A stretch of DNA of 64,000 bases, from positions 1 to 64,000 of the forward strand of contig JAFAQB010000020.1 in NCBI GenBank assembly GCA_019246625.1, in the 5' to 3' direction. The notes beneath the pieces are model-generated. The model had not been told where the DNA came from. It did no database searches and was given only the letters and a program-made list of their open reading frames with translations. This DNA comes from Nitrososphaeraceae archaeon. Its GTDB lineage: Archaea; Thermoproteota; Nitrososphaeria; Nitrososphaerales; Nitrososphaeraceae. Both the position numbers and the translations under genes were made by a program. This document shows, piece after piece, positions 27,455 through 35,885 of this stretch (position 1 is the first letter of the stretch; each line of letters opens with the position of its first letter).

Positions 27455-27592
27455 TCAAAAATCATCCATACCAAAACTTGAAAAGCATTCATTACATCTG
27501 AACTTCTCTTTGCCAGGATTTCCTGAGACGACTTCAAGTGCGCTTTTCGTATTACATTTCGGGCATCTACCATATATCGTTTTTTTAGGCAA
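27455..27592 (-). CDS. 45-residue zinc-ribbon protein
   Basis: Minus strand, TTG at 27590-27592. The protein is almost wholly a four-cysteine ribbon: CPKC at residues 10-13 and CNEC at 33-36, with GRCPKCNTK and GNPGKEKFRCNEC around them. The layout GRCPKC-x-T...G..GKE...C..C is shared with the protein at 35712-35885, so the two are probably paralogs. No ATG is available; the frame is open upstream to about 27650 without a better start. Function unknown; nucleic-acid binding is a common role for such ribbons. Confidence 0.6.
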   Translation of the reverse strand: MPKKTIYGRCPKCNTKSALEVVSGNPGKEKFRCNECFSSFGMDDF

Positions 27593-28143
27593 GTGTTTGT
27601 TCTTAGCTAAAAACCTATTTAGAACTATGCAGATACATTTATCTTCATCTTCTTATATCTACGCCAATCTTAATTGAACAGCTCAACCATAATGATTTTT
27701 TGATACTTTATGGCTGATGGTTTCTATTTTGTGTTACTTTTACGATTGATGAAGAACGTATTTATCGAGATAATATAAAAGATTTTGATAATAAATTACG
27801 AGAATCGCTTTCCATTAGTAGGATAGTCAATGAGAAAGTCAAGAGCATTTATAATAGCTGTAATAGTCACTACTGTTCTACACTATTGTTTAGAAGGCAA
27901 ATTAAGGATAACAGGCAAAGCCCGTATCTATGGCATTTTATAAATCCTTAACACGAAATGCTATTTACTTAGGATAAGCTTGGCGAAATAGATATACATA
28001 ATCAACTGATAAGTTCCATAGATACATGCATTATTCAATGTGCAACACTAAAAGAACAGAGGCAGCCAGTGTCCTATGTTTAATGACACCGAGACAAAAT
28101 TGATCTAGTTAACTATATTAAGTATTACCATTGCTTTCAAGTT
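27593..28143. other. Spacer with one weak micro-ORF
   Basis: About 550 AT-rich bases. A plus-strand frame 27830-27943 (37 residues, MRKSRAFIIAVIVTTVLHY) looks like a signal peptide with nothing after it, perhaps the head of a decayed secreted protein. No other feature seen before the reductase gene. Confidence 0.3.
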
Positions 28144-29193
28144 ATGAAGGCAGCCGTATTTCGTGAATACAATAAAGATCCTGAAAAAGTCGTAAAGATT
28201 GAAGACATTGATACGCCAAAATTAAAACCTACTGAGGTTATGTTGAAAGCAGAAGCGGCAGCGTATAATTATAATGACCTGTGGGCCATTTGGGGAGAAC
28301 CGATCAAAGTCCCGTCACCACACATCTCTGGAAGCGATGTGGCTGGTACCGTGGTGGAAGTCGGAGAGGATGTCACAAAATTCAAAGTTGGAGAAAGAGT
28401 TGTGTCACATTCTAACATAAGCTGCAGAGTATGCGAAGCCTGTACTTCTGGTAGAGAATATGATTGTATTGATAGGTTAGTTTGGGGGTTTCAAACTGGT
28501 CCAATGTGGGGTGGCTTTTGTCAGTATACACATTTGCCAGAGGTAAACGTAGCCAAAATACCTGAAAATGTATCTTTCGACGATGCAGCGGCAATCTCCA
28601 TGGTTGGGATGACTGCATGGCACATGTTGGTAGGAAGAGCCAAGATAAAGCCTGGCCAAATGGTCTTAATCATGGGTGGCACTAGTGGAGTAGGCATGGC
28701 AGGAATTCAGATCGCAAAATTGTACAATTGTACCGTAATCGCCACAGCAGGTAACAAAGAAAAGATGGACAAATGCTCAGAGATAGGCGCAGATTATGTG
28801 GTTAACCATAGAGAAGCAGACTGGCATAAGAAGGTTAGAGAGATTACCCATAAACAGGGTGTGGATGTTATCTTCGAACACATTGGAAAGGCAGTGTTTC
28901 CCCAAGAAGTTGGCCTTTTAAAGATGGCAGGAACGCTTGTTTCAACTGGTGCAACAACTGGTTACGATTCAACTATCGATCTAAGGTACCTTTTCTTTAA
29001 GGGAACAAATTTGCTGGGCTCTACTCAGGGAACAAAAGCTGAACTAGAAGAAGTAATTTATTGGACAGGGAAAGGTAAGATTAAACCTGTTGTTCACACC
29101 ATTCTTCCGTTTAGCGACATGGTAAAAGGTCATGTAATGATGGCAAAAGCTGAGCAGATTGGAAAGATTGTTACTACACCACAGAGACTTTAA
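28144..29193 (+). CDS. Medium-chain dehydrogenase/reductase with structural zinc only
   Basis: 349 residues. GroES-like N-terminal domain and Rossmann domain with GGTSGVGMAGIQIAKL near residue 178. The lobe-zinc cysteines C94, C97, C100 and C108 are all present, but the catalytic-zinc Cys/His pair of alcohol dehydrogenases is not (YNYNDLW and SGSDVAG stand where Cys and GHE would be). This pattern is that of quinone-oxidoreductase and crotonyl-/acryloyl-CoA reductase-like MDRs. Reduction of an enoyl-CoA or enone with NADPH is likely. A CitE-like lyase gene follows 27 bases downstream, hinting at acyl-CoA metabolism; a place in the 3-hydroxypropionate/4-hydroxybutyrate cycle is possible but unproven. 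Confidence 0.82.
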   Translation: MKAAVFREYNKDPEKVVKIEDIDTPKLKPTEVMLKAEAAAYNYNDLWAIWGEPIKVPSPHISGSDVAGTVVEVGEDVTKFKVGERVVSHSNISCRVCEACTSGREYDCIDRLVWGFQTGPMWGGFCQYTHLPEVNVAKIPENVSFDDAAAISMVGMTAWHMLVGRAKIKPGQMVLIMGGTSGVGMAGIQIAKLYNCTVIATAGNKEKMDKCSEIGADYVVNHREADWHKKVREITHKQGVDVIFEHIGKAVFPQEVGLLKMAGTLVSTGATTGYDSTIDLRYLFFKGTNLLGSTQGTKAELEEVIYWTGKGKIKPVVHTILPFSDMVKGHVMMAKAEQIGKIVTTPQRL

Positions 29194-29220
29194 TCTTTCT
29201 CCTCATTTTCATTTGTCCAA

Positions 29221-30093
29221 ATGATGCTTAGAAGCCTAATTTTTGTTCCTAGTAACAGCAAGCGCTTTATTGAGAAGGCCAAGGCGTTAAATGCAGACAT
29301 AATATGCTTTGACCTAGAAGATTCTGTTCCTTTAAATGAAAAAGACATCGCAAGACAAATGATCAGAGACGCATTAACAAAAAGGAAAGAGTACAAATCA
29401 AATATTTATATCAGAATAAATTCCTTGGAATCAGGTCTAGCTTTCTCAGACCTCAATGCAATAATCCAGGAAGGAATTGACGGAATTGTCATACCGAAGG
29501 TAAATGACGAAGAGGAGGTTAATAAAGTTGAACAACTAATTTCTACTCTTGAAAATCAAAGAGGAATATGCGAAGATAGCATCAAATTAATGCCATCTAT
29601 AGAAACTGCAAAAGGGGTAGTCAATGCTTATCCAATAGCAAAGTCGGTTCAGAGAATAAATGCACTGGTGTTTGGAGTTTTTGATTTTCTCTACGATATG
29701 CACCTTGATTACATCGAGGATGACGGAATTGAATATGGATATGCACGCTCAAAAATTCCTGTCGATGCAAGAGCTGCAGGATTAGCTGCACTTGATGGTA
29801 TATGGCAGAAAGTAGATGACATAGATGGATTTAAAAAAGATGCCAATATAGCTAAGAGATTAGGATATTCAGGCAAGACGATAATTCATCCTAATCAGAT
29901 CGAACCAATTCACAAGATTTTCGTACCCAGCAAAAATGAAATTGAATGGGCCAAGAAAGTGTTGGAAGCACTAAGAGATCCAATCGAAATGGGACTCGGA
30001 AAAGGTGCAGTCAAGTTAGAAGGAAAAATGATTGATGCTGTGCATTATAAACAGGCTAAGGCAATTTTAAATACTTTATATGAACCAAAATAA
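29221..30093 (+). CDS. citE: CitE-like / HpcH-HpaI family lyase
   Basis: 290 residues, TIM-barrel. LRSLIFVPSNSKRFIEKA is the CitE N-terminal signature; CFDLEDSVP holds the first metal ligand; RINSLESG the CoA-binding Arg; LMPSIETAKGV the second metal Glu; IHPNQIEPIH the C-terminal conserved block. Family members cleave malyl-, citramalyl- or citryl-CoA type substrates to acetyl-CoA or pyruvate plus a second product. With no citrate lyase alpha or gamma subunit nearby it is a stand-alone acyl-CoA lyase. Probably co-transcribed with the reductase upstream. ATG 29221 and 29224 are both usable. Confidence 0.88.
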   Translation: MMLRSLIFVPSNSKRFIEKAKALNADIICFDLEDSVPLNEKDIARQMIRDALTKRKEYKSNIYIRINSLESGLAFSDLNAIIQEGIDGIVIPKVNDEEEVNKVEQLISTLENQRGICEDSIKLMPSIETAKGVVNAYPIAKSVQRINALVFGVFDFLYDMHLDYIEDDGIEYGYARSKIPVDARAAGLAALDGIWQKVDDIDGFKKDANIAKRLGYSGKTIIHPNQIEPIHKIFVPSKNEIEWAKKVLEALRDPIEMGLGKGAVKLEGKMIDAVHYKQAKAILNTLYEPK

Positions 30094-30221
30094 AGCAATT
30101 TTACTTATGTAGAACACAGCCAAGATATCATCAGCAAAATCAAGACCACCGCTTTATCATTCCGCCAAACAATTCAGGTTATCGATACAATTCATCCAAC
30201 CAACCTGTTATGCTAAAAAAT

Positions 30222-30485
30222 CTATCTGAGAATTTCTCCAGTTTCTTCCAAAATTCTTTCTGTGCCTGAGGGGTGCTTTAGTATACCATATTCTTCAAAC
30301 AATTCATCTAATGTATTTTTTCTGATAAAATATTCATCCTCATCAAATTCATCTTCATCTCCATAATATTCACGTATAAGAACTTTGAAAACACCATCCT
30401 TGACCTCCCTTACGAGTATATCTGCATCCTCGCCTTCGTATACGTAATACTTTACATAATCAGATATTGGTATCTCTGTTTCCAT
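30222..30485 (-). CDS. Acidic hypothetical protein, 87 residues
   Basis: A strongly acidic protein (YYGDEDEFDEDEYF in the middle) with strand-rich N-terminal half (YYVYEGEDADILVREV ... VFKVLIREYY) and a helical end. No cysteines, no signal peptide. I do not recognise it, but the frame is clean and starts at an ATG with good spacing; it diverges from the riboflavin operon with about 120 bases between starts. Possibly a small conserved archaeal protein. Confidence 0.6.
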   Translation of the reverse strand: METEIPISDYVKYYVYEGEDADILVREVKDGVFKVLIREYYGDEDEFDEDEYFIRKNTLDELFEEYGILKHPSGTERILEETGEILR

Positions 30486-30607
30486 TTTATTTCTCTATCC
30501 TCAAATGAGAGGCGAATTTGCCATGTTTTAACTGGATAGGACTTTTATATTTTCTTTTGTGAAAGTATGCTTTTTATCAGGTCTAAATGTATGGTAAACA
30601 ATAAGAG

Positions 30608-31267
30608 TTGTTTACTGGTATCATAGAAGGTGTTGGCACAGTAAAGTCAATATCCAAAGTTAAAAGCAAAAACAAAGTACCAGGAGCAGACATCCAGTTG
30701 AGCATATACCTAGGGGGGCTCAAGAAGGGTTTGAAGATCGGCAATAGTGTAAGCATCGATGGCGTCTGTCTTACAATCACCAGGTTGCATAAAGGATCAG
30801 CTGATTTTCAGTTAGTGGATGAAACTGTCAAGCGTAGTTGCCTAGGTTTGATAAAGCCTGGTGATAAAGTAAATATCGAGAGAAGTTTACGATTAGGTGA
30901 TAGATTGGAAGGACATATAGTCCTCGGTCATGTAGATACAACTGGCATTATCGAACAAATCATCAATTCCCCGGGAGAGACAAAGATGTGGATAAAAATT
31001 AATGACCAAGAGATATTTCATTCAATTGTCCCTAAGGGCCCGTTAGCAGTAGACGGAATAAGTCTAACGGTCGTAGATGCAAAGGATCAAAAGATCTCTG
31101 TCGCTTTGATACCCCATACCTTATCTAACACTACATTAGGGTTAAAATCAAGAGGTGACAGAGTTAATATAGAGATAGACGTAATCGGTAGGTATGTGAC
31201 CTACCAGAAACATAGTTTGAACTCAAATTTTAGTAAACTATATAACGAATTTATGCAGGGTAAATAA
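30608..31267 (+). CDS. ribE: Riboflavin synthase, alpha (bacterial-type) subunit
   Basis: 219 residues from TTG 30608 (MFTGIIEGVGTV, the invariant start). Two lumazine-binding barrel repeats, each with the signature SVSIDGVCLT / GHIVLGHVDTTG and VDGISLTV / LIPHTLSNTTLG. It dismutates two 6,7-dimethyl-8-ribityllumazines into riboflavin. Many archaea instead use the lumazine-synthase-related RibC; here the bacterial/eukaryal type heads the operon. Four bases separate it from ribB. Confidence 0.95.
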   Translation: MFTGIIEGVGTVKSISKVKSKNKVPGADIQLSIYLGGLKKGLKIGNSVSIDGVCLTITRLHKGSADFQLVDETVKRSCLGLIKPGDKVNIERSLRLGDRLEGHIVLGHVDTTGIIEQIINSPGETKMWIKINDQEIFHSIVPKGPLAVDGISLTVVDAKDQKISVALIPHTLSNTTLGLKSRGDRVNIEIDVIGRYVTYQKHSLNSNFSKLYNEFMQGK

Positions 31268-31271
31268 TTGT

Positions 31272-31955
31272 TTGTCTGCTATCGAAGAAGCTATATCTGC
31301 ATTGCGGAGTGGTAAATTTGTCCTCATCCATGATGAAAAGAGTCGTGAAGATGAGATTGACATGGTAATTGCTGCTGAACGAGTTAGGCCATGGCATGTT
31401 GCGACGATGAGGAATGATGCTGGAGGACTACTCTGTGTGGCTGTTGCAAATGAAATAACCGTAAAACTTGGACTTGTGTATATGCAGGAAATAATGCAAA
31501 GTCTATCAAATGTGAATCCTATTTTCACAAAATTAAGTATAGGCAAATCGCCATATGGAGACAACCCATCTTTTTCGATTTCTGTCAATCATCGTGATAC
31601 ATACACTGGAATTACTGATGTCGACAGAGCATTGACAATTTCAAAAATGGCAGAAGTATTTAAAAAAATTGATTCTGGAGGAGCAGAAGAGTTCGAGAGG
31701 AATTTCAGAGCACCCGGCCATGTCCCAATTCTAATTGCCTCCAAGGGTCTTCTTCAAGAAAGAAAGGGACACACTGAGCTTTGTGTATATCTAACTCAGT
31801 TGGCAGAATTGACTCCTGTCGTGGCAATCTGTGAAATGTTAGATTCTACCACCTATCGGGCATTATCAGCAAGTAAGGCAAAAATATATTCCGATAAAGC
31901 CGCCATTCCATTACTGGAAGCAAGTCAACTAGAAAGACATGCTAGGGCGGCTTGA
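31272..31955 (+). CDS. ribB: 3,4-dihydroxy-2-butanone 4-phosphate synthase
   Basis: 227 residues from TTG 31272. The acidic loop DEKSREDEIDMVIAAE holds the metal-binding Glu/Asp residues; MRNDAGGLLCVA, SVNHRDTYTGITDVDRA and the C-terminal HTELCVYL segment are all conserved. It turns ribulose 5-phosphate into the four-carbon unit of the xylene ring. No GTP cyclohydrolase II domain is fused, consistent with the separate archaeal GTP cyclohydrolase III two genes on. Overlaps ribH by four bases. Confidence 0.95.
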   Translation: MSAIEEAISALRSGKFVLIHDEKSREDEIDMVIAAERVRPWHVATMRNDAGGLLCVAVANEITVKLGLVYMQEIMQSLSNVNPIFTKLSIGKSPYGDNPSFSISVNHRDTYTGITDVDRALTISKMAEVFKKIDSGGAEEFERNFRAPGHVPILIASKGLLQERKGHTELCVYLTQLAELTPVVAICEMLDSTTYRALSASKAKIYSDKAAIPLLEASQLERHARAA

Positions 31956-32425
31956 TATCAATAGTGAACAAAATCAAAATAGCTATAGTAGTCTCTGAAT
32001 TTAACAGAAGCGTTACATTTCAAATGCTCCATAATGCAAAGTGTCAAGCTCAAAGATTCAATGCAGACATCAGGTATGTATGTTATGTACCAGGCTCATT
32101 TGATATGCCATTAATACTCGACGAGTTGTTGAAAAAAAGGGACGTAGAGGCTGCAGTAACCTTGGGCGCAGTGATCAAAGGCGAGACAGGGCACGATCAA
32201 ATTGTGGCTGAAAATGTAGCAAGACTAACCGCAAATCTTTCATTAAAATATGGAAAGCCAATTGCACTTGGAATAACAGGTCCGAACATGACTATTGAAC
32301 AAGCAAGAGACAGGATAAGGCTCGTACCAGTGCATGCAGTAAACGCAGCAGTTAATATGGCAATTAGAATCAAAAAGCTGAAAAAAGTGAGGGGTTCAAA
32401 AGGGAAGTCGATAATAATAGATTGA
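31952..32425 (+). CDS. ribH: 6,7-dimethyl-8-ribityllumazine synthase
   Basis: 157 residues from TTG 31952, which overlaps the ribB stop (TTGA). VVSEFNRSVTF is the substrate loop, YVPGSFDMPLIL and LGAVIKGETGHDQIVAENV contain the conserved active-site His in GHDQ, and GITGPNMTIEQA follows. It condenses the DHBP-derived C4 unit with the ribityl-pyrimidine. Icosahedral or pentameric assembly is usual for the family. Overlaps the next gene by four bases (TTGA again). Confidence 0.95.
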   Translation: MISIVNKIKIAIVVSEFNRSVTFQMLHNAKCQAQRFNADIRYVCYVPGSFDMPLILDELLKKRDVEAAVTLGAVIKGETGHDQIVAENVARLTANLSLKYGKPIALGITGPNMTIEQARDRIRLVPVHAVNAAVNMAIRIKKLKKVRGSKGKSIIID

Positions 32426-33207
32426 CAATACAGATAACAATTATTAGAATTGAAGGATATGGTCCATGGACACTTACGCTTGGAAGTGATAGAGAAGGAG
32501 CTCTACAAATGCTCCAAGCAAGAATCTATTATGATGTACAACGACTATTTTCCGAAAGAGAATCCTTAGTATTTCCAAATAGATTTGATGAATATTTCGC
32601 GATAAGTAATGGTCTTTCTATTCAAGACCACATTTTAATCCAGAAGGAGCTCAAAAAGCTTTATAAGAATCTTAATCTGTCAATGGCAATTGGAAATGGA
32701 ATAACGCCATTTGAAGCTAATATAAACGCATACGATGCAAGAAGGAGAGATAAGGTTCTTGACAAAAGAACTAGGATTTTTGGGGAAGCCTCATGTTTAG
32801 CATTCTCTTGTCTAAATCCAAGTTTAATTTATGATTTTGCTCAAATAATGCATATTGACATTGATGGCTCCACAGATGTTAGTTGCAAATTATCACCTTA
32901 CGAAATTACATCACTAGTATCAAAAATCCATGCTAACCTATCGCAGGAATTTCTTAAAAAAGAGTCGATGACCTTTTTCATAGGTGGAGACAATTTCATG
33001 GTAATATCAAATGAGACAACAAAACAAGATGCACAAAAAATTATTGAGACAGTAACCAAAGGTATTGATATCAAATTAAATTGTGGTATAGGTATTGGAA
33101 GAACAGGAAGAAAAGCTGCTGAAGCGGCTACCAGAGCACTTGACACAATTAGAATGCTAAGAAATGAAGGAAAAATTCAGCCCTTCTATGAGATACAATG
33201 TCTATAG
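32422..33207 (+). CDS. arfA: GTP cyclohydrolase III (ArfA)
   Basis: 261 residues from TTG 32422. This is the archaeal enzyme with two degenerate GGDEF-like (adenylyl-cyclase palm) halves: IEGYGPWTLTLGSDREG, SIQDHILIQKEL, AIGNGITPFEANINAYDARR and FFIGGDNFMVISNE are its characteristic blocks. It opens GTP and releases pyrophosphate to give the formylamino-pyrimidine (FAPy) nucleotide, the first step of archaeal riboflavin and F420 synthesis, but leaves the formyl group in place, so another enzyme must remove it. Overlaps the amidohydrolase gene by ten bases. Confidence 0.93.
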   Translation: MTIQITIIRIEGYGPWTLTLGSDREGALQMLQARIYYDVQRLFSERESLVFPNRFDEYFAISNGLSIQDHILIQKELKKLYKNLNLSMAIGNGITPFEANINAYDARRRDKVLDKRTRIFGEASCLAFSCLNPSLIYDFAQIMHIDIDGSTDVSCKLSPYEITSLVSKIHANLSQEFLKKESMTFFIGGDNFMVISNETTKQDAQKIIETVTKGIDIKLNCGIGIGRTGRKAAEAATRALDTIRMLRNEGKIQPFYEIQCL

Positions 33208-34484
33208 TAATAAGAGATGCAAGTCTTCTGCTTGGAAAAGATTTAACTTTTGTCGATAGTGGATTTCTTGAAATTGGAGAAAATGGACTAATAAAGAAGA
33301 CTGGGCCAGGAAGATATCATAACGCAAATGATGAAAAAAATAAGAATAAGTACGATGCAGAAGGATTTCTTATTATTCCTGGATTCATAAATGCACACAC
33401 TCACATTGGAGATTCGATTGGTAAAGATATTGCAGTTGATTCTGAACTTGATATAAGAGTCCATCCTGTTCATGGAGCGAAAAGACTAATCTTGCAAAAG
33501 AGCAATCCAGAGCATCTGAAGATATTCATGAAAAGCTCTGCAATATCTATGATGAAAAAAGGTATAACTGCATTTGCAGATTTCAGAGAGGGTGGCTATA
33601 ACGGTGTTAAGCTGTTAAAGGATGCTTTGTCTGATCTGCCCATTAAATGCCTGGCACTTGGTCGTGCAGAGTATTACTTTGATCATTCTAGAAAAAAAAC
33701 AGGAAAGATTGGAAATATACAGGATCTAAAAAAAGAAGCCTGTAAAAATCTCCCAGCAGAGGCATCAGAAATGGCTGCTGATGTTTTGAGAATTTCCGAT
33801 GGATTGGGAATTAGCGGTGCGAATGAAAATACTGATGAAGCACTTAGACAATATTACAAACTATTGCAAGAGAGCAGTAAACATAACAATAAGAAATTGT
33901 TACTAGCAATTCATGCCGCAGAGTCAAAGAGTACCACTAAGTGTTCAATATCAATGACAAATAAAACAGAGGTAAAAAGGATAATGCAATATCTAAGACC
34001 TGATTTCGTAGTTCATATGGTTAATGCAACCGACAATGATATTTCTTTGGTAGCAAAAAAAAGAACTGCCATAATAGTCTGCCCTAGGTCAAACGGGATA
34101 CTTGGTGTGGGCATTCCAAAGATTGCAAGGATGTTGAAAAGCGGTTGCAATATTGGCATAGGTACTGACAATGTGATGTTGAATTCTCCAGACATTTTCA
34201 GGGAAATGGATTACCTTTGGAAAGCATCTAGGGCAACAGAACATAAATTCATTAGTGCTAAAGAGATACTAAAGATGGCAACAGTAAACGGCGCTGAAAT
34301 TCTTGGTTTGAATTCAGGTCATATTGGAGAAGGTCGCTCGGCCGATTTGATATTCATCGATAAGCAACATATTGATTTATCTCCTATCCACAACCCCTAT
34401 GCAGCTATAGTTCACAGGGCAAGCAAAGATTCAATCAGAGCCGTAATGATAAATGGAAAATTTATAGATGAGTCGCAACTCTGA
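33198..34484 (+). CDS. Amidohydrolase-superfamily enzyme of the riboflavin operon (deaminase-like)
   Basis: 428 residues. GFINAHTHIGDS supplies the HxH metal pair (about residue 69); IHAAES (about 240) supplies the third His and the catalytic Glu of the HxxE motif; HMVN (about 274) the fourth His; GIGTDNVMLNSP (about 322) the metal Asp. HxH, HAAE, H, TDN is the pattern of mononuclear deaminases (cytosine, guanine, S-adenosylhomocysteine deaminase-like) rather than of dinuclear hydrolases with carboxylated Lys. It overlaps arfA and arfC. The pathway needs both a formyl hydrolase (ArfB step) and a pyrimidine deaminase between or next to these steps; neither usual family is encoded here. A deaminase or deformylase role in riboflavin synthesis is my inference. 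Confidence 0.88.
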   Translation: MSIVIRDASLLLGKDLTFVDSGFLEIGENGLIKKTGPGRYHNANDEKNKNKYDAEGFLIIPGFINAHTHIGDSIGKDIAVDSELDIRVHPVHGAKRLILQKSNPEHLKIFMKSSAISMMKKGITAFADFREGGYNGVKLLKDALSDLPIKCLALGRAEYYFDHSRKKTGKIGNIQDLKKEACKNLPAEASEMAADVLRISDGLGISGANENTDEALRQYYKLLQESSKHNNKKLLLAIHAAESKSTTKCSISMTNKTEVKRIMQYLRPDFVVHMVNATDNDISLVAKKRTAIIVCPRSNGILGVGIPKIARMLKSGCNIGIGTDNVMLNSPDIFREMDYLWKASRATEHKFISAKEILKMATVNGAEILGLNSGHIGEGRSADLIFIDKQHIDLSPIHNPYAAIVHRASKDSIRAVMINGKFIDESQL

Positions 34485-35145
34485 TTTTCAAGTAACAATA
34501 AATGCGGCAATGACAATTGATGGCAAGATCGCAACTGCAAAAGGCGATTCAAAAATTTCATCAGATCGTGATCTGAGAAGAGTTCATAGATTACGGTCAA
34601 CTGTCGACGCCATTATTGTTGGAATCTCAACTGTCATTGCGGATAATCCTATGCTATCTGCTAGGACATCTAAAAATGAACTTGAAAATCCTGTAAGAGT
34701 CATAATTGACAGCACAGCTAGAATACCACTTAATTCAAAACTGTTGAAAAGTGCCTGTAAAATTAAGACTATAGTAGCAGTGACAAAAAGAGCACCCAAG
34801 TACAAGATTAGTAAAATTGAGAATGCAGGTGCAATAGTAATTATTGCAGGGACATCAAGTGTTGATTTGAGAGAGGTATTTTTATTTCTGAAAAGAATAG
34901 GAATTAAGAAAATTCTTGTTGAGGGTGGAGGAGAGCTGAATTGGTCTTTTTTTAGCTTAAGAATGGTAAATCAGCTAATTGTGACACTAGCACCCATTAT
35001 TGTAGGTGGTAGAAAGGCTACTACACTAATAGAAGGAGACGGATATGCCAAAATATCAAAAGCCATAAAAATGAAGTTGACAAAGATAATAAAGCATAAC
35101 AGCGGAGAGGTTGTTCTATTTTATAAAGTGGAATACTACAAATGA
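34468..35145 (+). CDS. arfC: 2,5-diamino-6-ribosylamino-4-pyrimidinone 5'-phosphate reductase (ArfC / RibD C-domain)
   Basis: 225 residues of the DHFR-like RibD C-terminal family. VTINAAMTIDGKIAT is the start, SDRDLRRVHRLRSTVDAIIVG the NADP/substrate motif, DNPMLSAR and VEGGGELNWSF the remaining conserved blocks. It reduces the ribosyl side chain to ribityl. Unlike bacterial RibD there is no fused zinc-type deaminase domain, so the deamination must be done elsewhere. It overlaps the amidohydrolase gene by 17 bases and closes the operon. Confidence 0.93.
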   Translation: MSRNSDFQVTINAAMTIDGKIATAKGDSKISSDRDLRRVHRLRSTVDAIIVGISTVIADNPMLSARTSKNELENPVRVIIDSTARIPLNSKLLKSACKIKTIVAVTKRAPKYKISKIENAGAIVIIAGTSSVDLREVFLFLKRIGIKKILVEGGGELNWSFFSLRMVNQLIVTLAPIIVGGRKATTLIEGDGYAKISKAIKMKLTKIIKHNSGEVVLFYKVEYYK

Positions 35146-35513
35146 AAAACATTTCACAGTTACAGCCAGGTAGTCGTTTTATTTTGATAGGAATTATCTG
35201 AAAGCATCAGAATTGATGCAGCAGGCCGCTAAAGACCTTATTACATCATCACTTTTCGATACATATACTGGTTAACGGAGAACGGTCAAAAAAGAAGGAA
35301 TATTATAATAATGTCATATATAATACTTCTAATCCAAACATCTCCAATTTGAATCTATATAAAACGTTATTTAACATATTCCCTACTGCAATAGCTATAC
35401 GGACTTTCTATCATATTTGTTTTTTACAATGCAAGCATTTAGCATACAGATGCTAAGATCAATGCCTATATGATAATAACAAAGCTAAAGAATGCCTACA
35501 ACGAACGTACATT
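35146..35513. other. Spacer without a gene
   Basis: AT-rich sequence after the riboflavin operon. No open frame with coding character, and no clear terminator hairpin. Confidence 0.4.
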
Positions 35514-35618
35514 ATGATTTCATGTAGAATATGCGGTAAGAACCTAGATGATGAAAATGCTTTTAACCATATTGCACAACATGATAAAAAAGGGGAAATT
35601 CCTCATTCAGAGCGTTAA
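35514..35618 (+). CDS. 34-residue C2H2-type zinc finger protein
   Basis: ATG 35514 encodes a single finger: C4-x2-C7, then H19-x3-H23 in FNHIAQHD, with a charged tail ending HSER. The spacing C-x2-C-x11-H-x3-H is close to a classical finger, and conserved hydrophobic positions (F, I) are in place. Too short to do more than fold around one zinc; similar one-finger micro-proteins are frequent in soil ammonia-oxidising archaea. No partner is evident. Confidence 0.5.
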   Translation: MISCRICGKNLDDENAFNHIAQHDKKGEIPHSER

Positions 35619-35711
35619 TAATTGCACATAAGATGATGATCGAGTTGTCCATAGCATACAGTATTTGATGTTACAGAATCAAAAGATGATGACTATGACA
35701 ATTATATTACA

Positions 35712-35885
35712 TTATAACTCATCTATAGGAAATTTTGTTGTACAGCCGATGCATTCATAGATCTCTTTTCCAACAGGTCCTGTAACATTAAATCTCACTA
35801 TAGTTGTACATTTTGGACAACGTCCTTGTACACTACGAGTCTTTCTTTGAGGCTTACCAATTGTTCTTTTTCTTCTACCGCCCAT
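35712..35885 (-). CDS. Basic zinc-ribbon protein, Elf1-like
   Basis: 57 residues from ATG 35885 (MGGRRKRTIGKPQRKTR); six further codons upstream are open but unlikely. A very basic N-terminus precedes a four-cysteine ribbon, C23-x2-C26 and C45-x2-C48. The MG.RRKR start followed by a ribbon is reminiscent of transcription elongation factor Elf1, though the spacing is not decisive. It shares GRCPKC-x-T and G..GKE...C..C with the 45-residue protein at 27455. Nucleic-acid binding is likely from charge. Confidence 0.65.
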   Translation of the reverse strand: MGGRRKRTIGKPQRKTRSVQGRCPKCTTIVRFNVTGPVGKEIYECIGCTTKFPIDEL

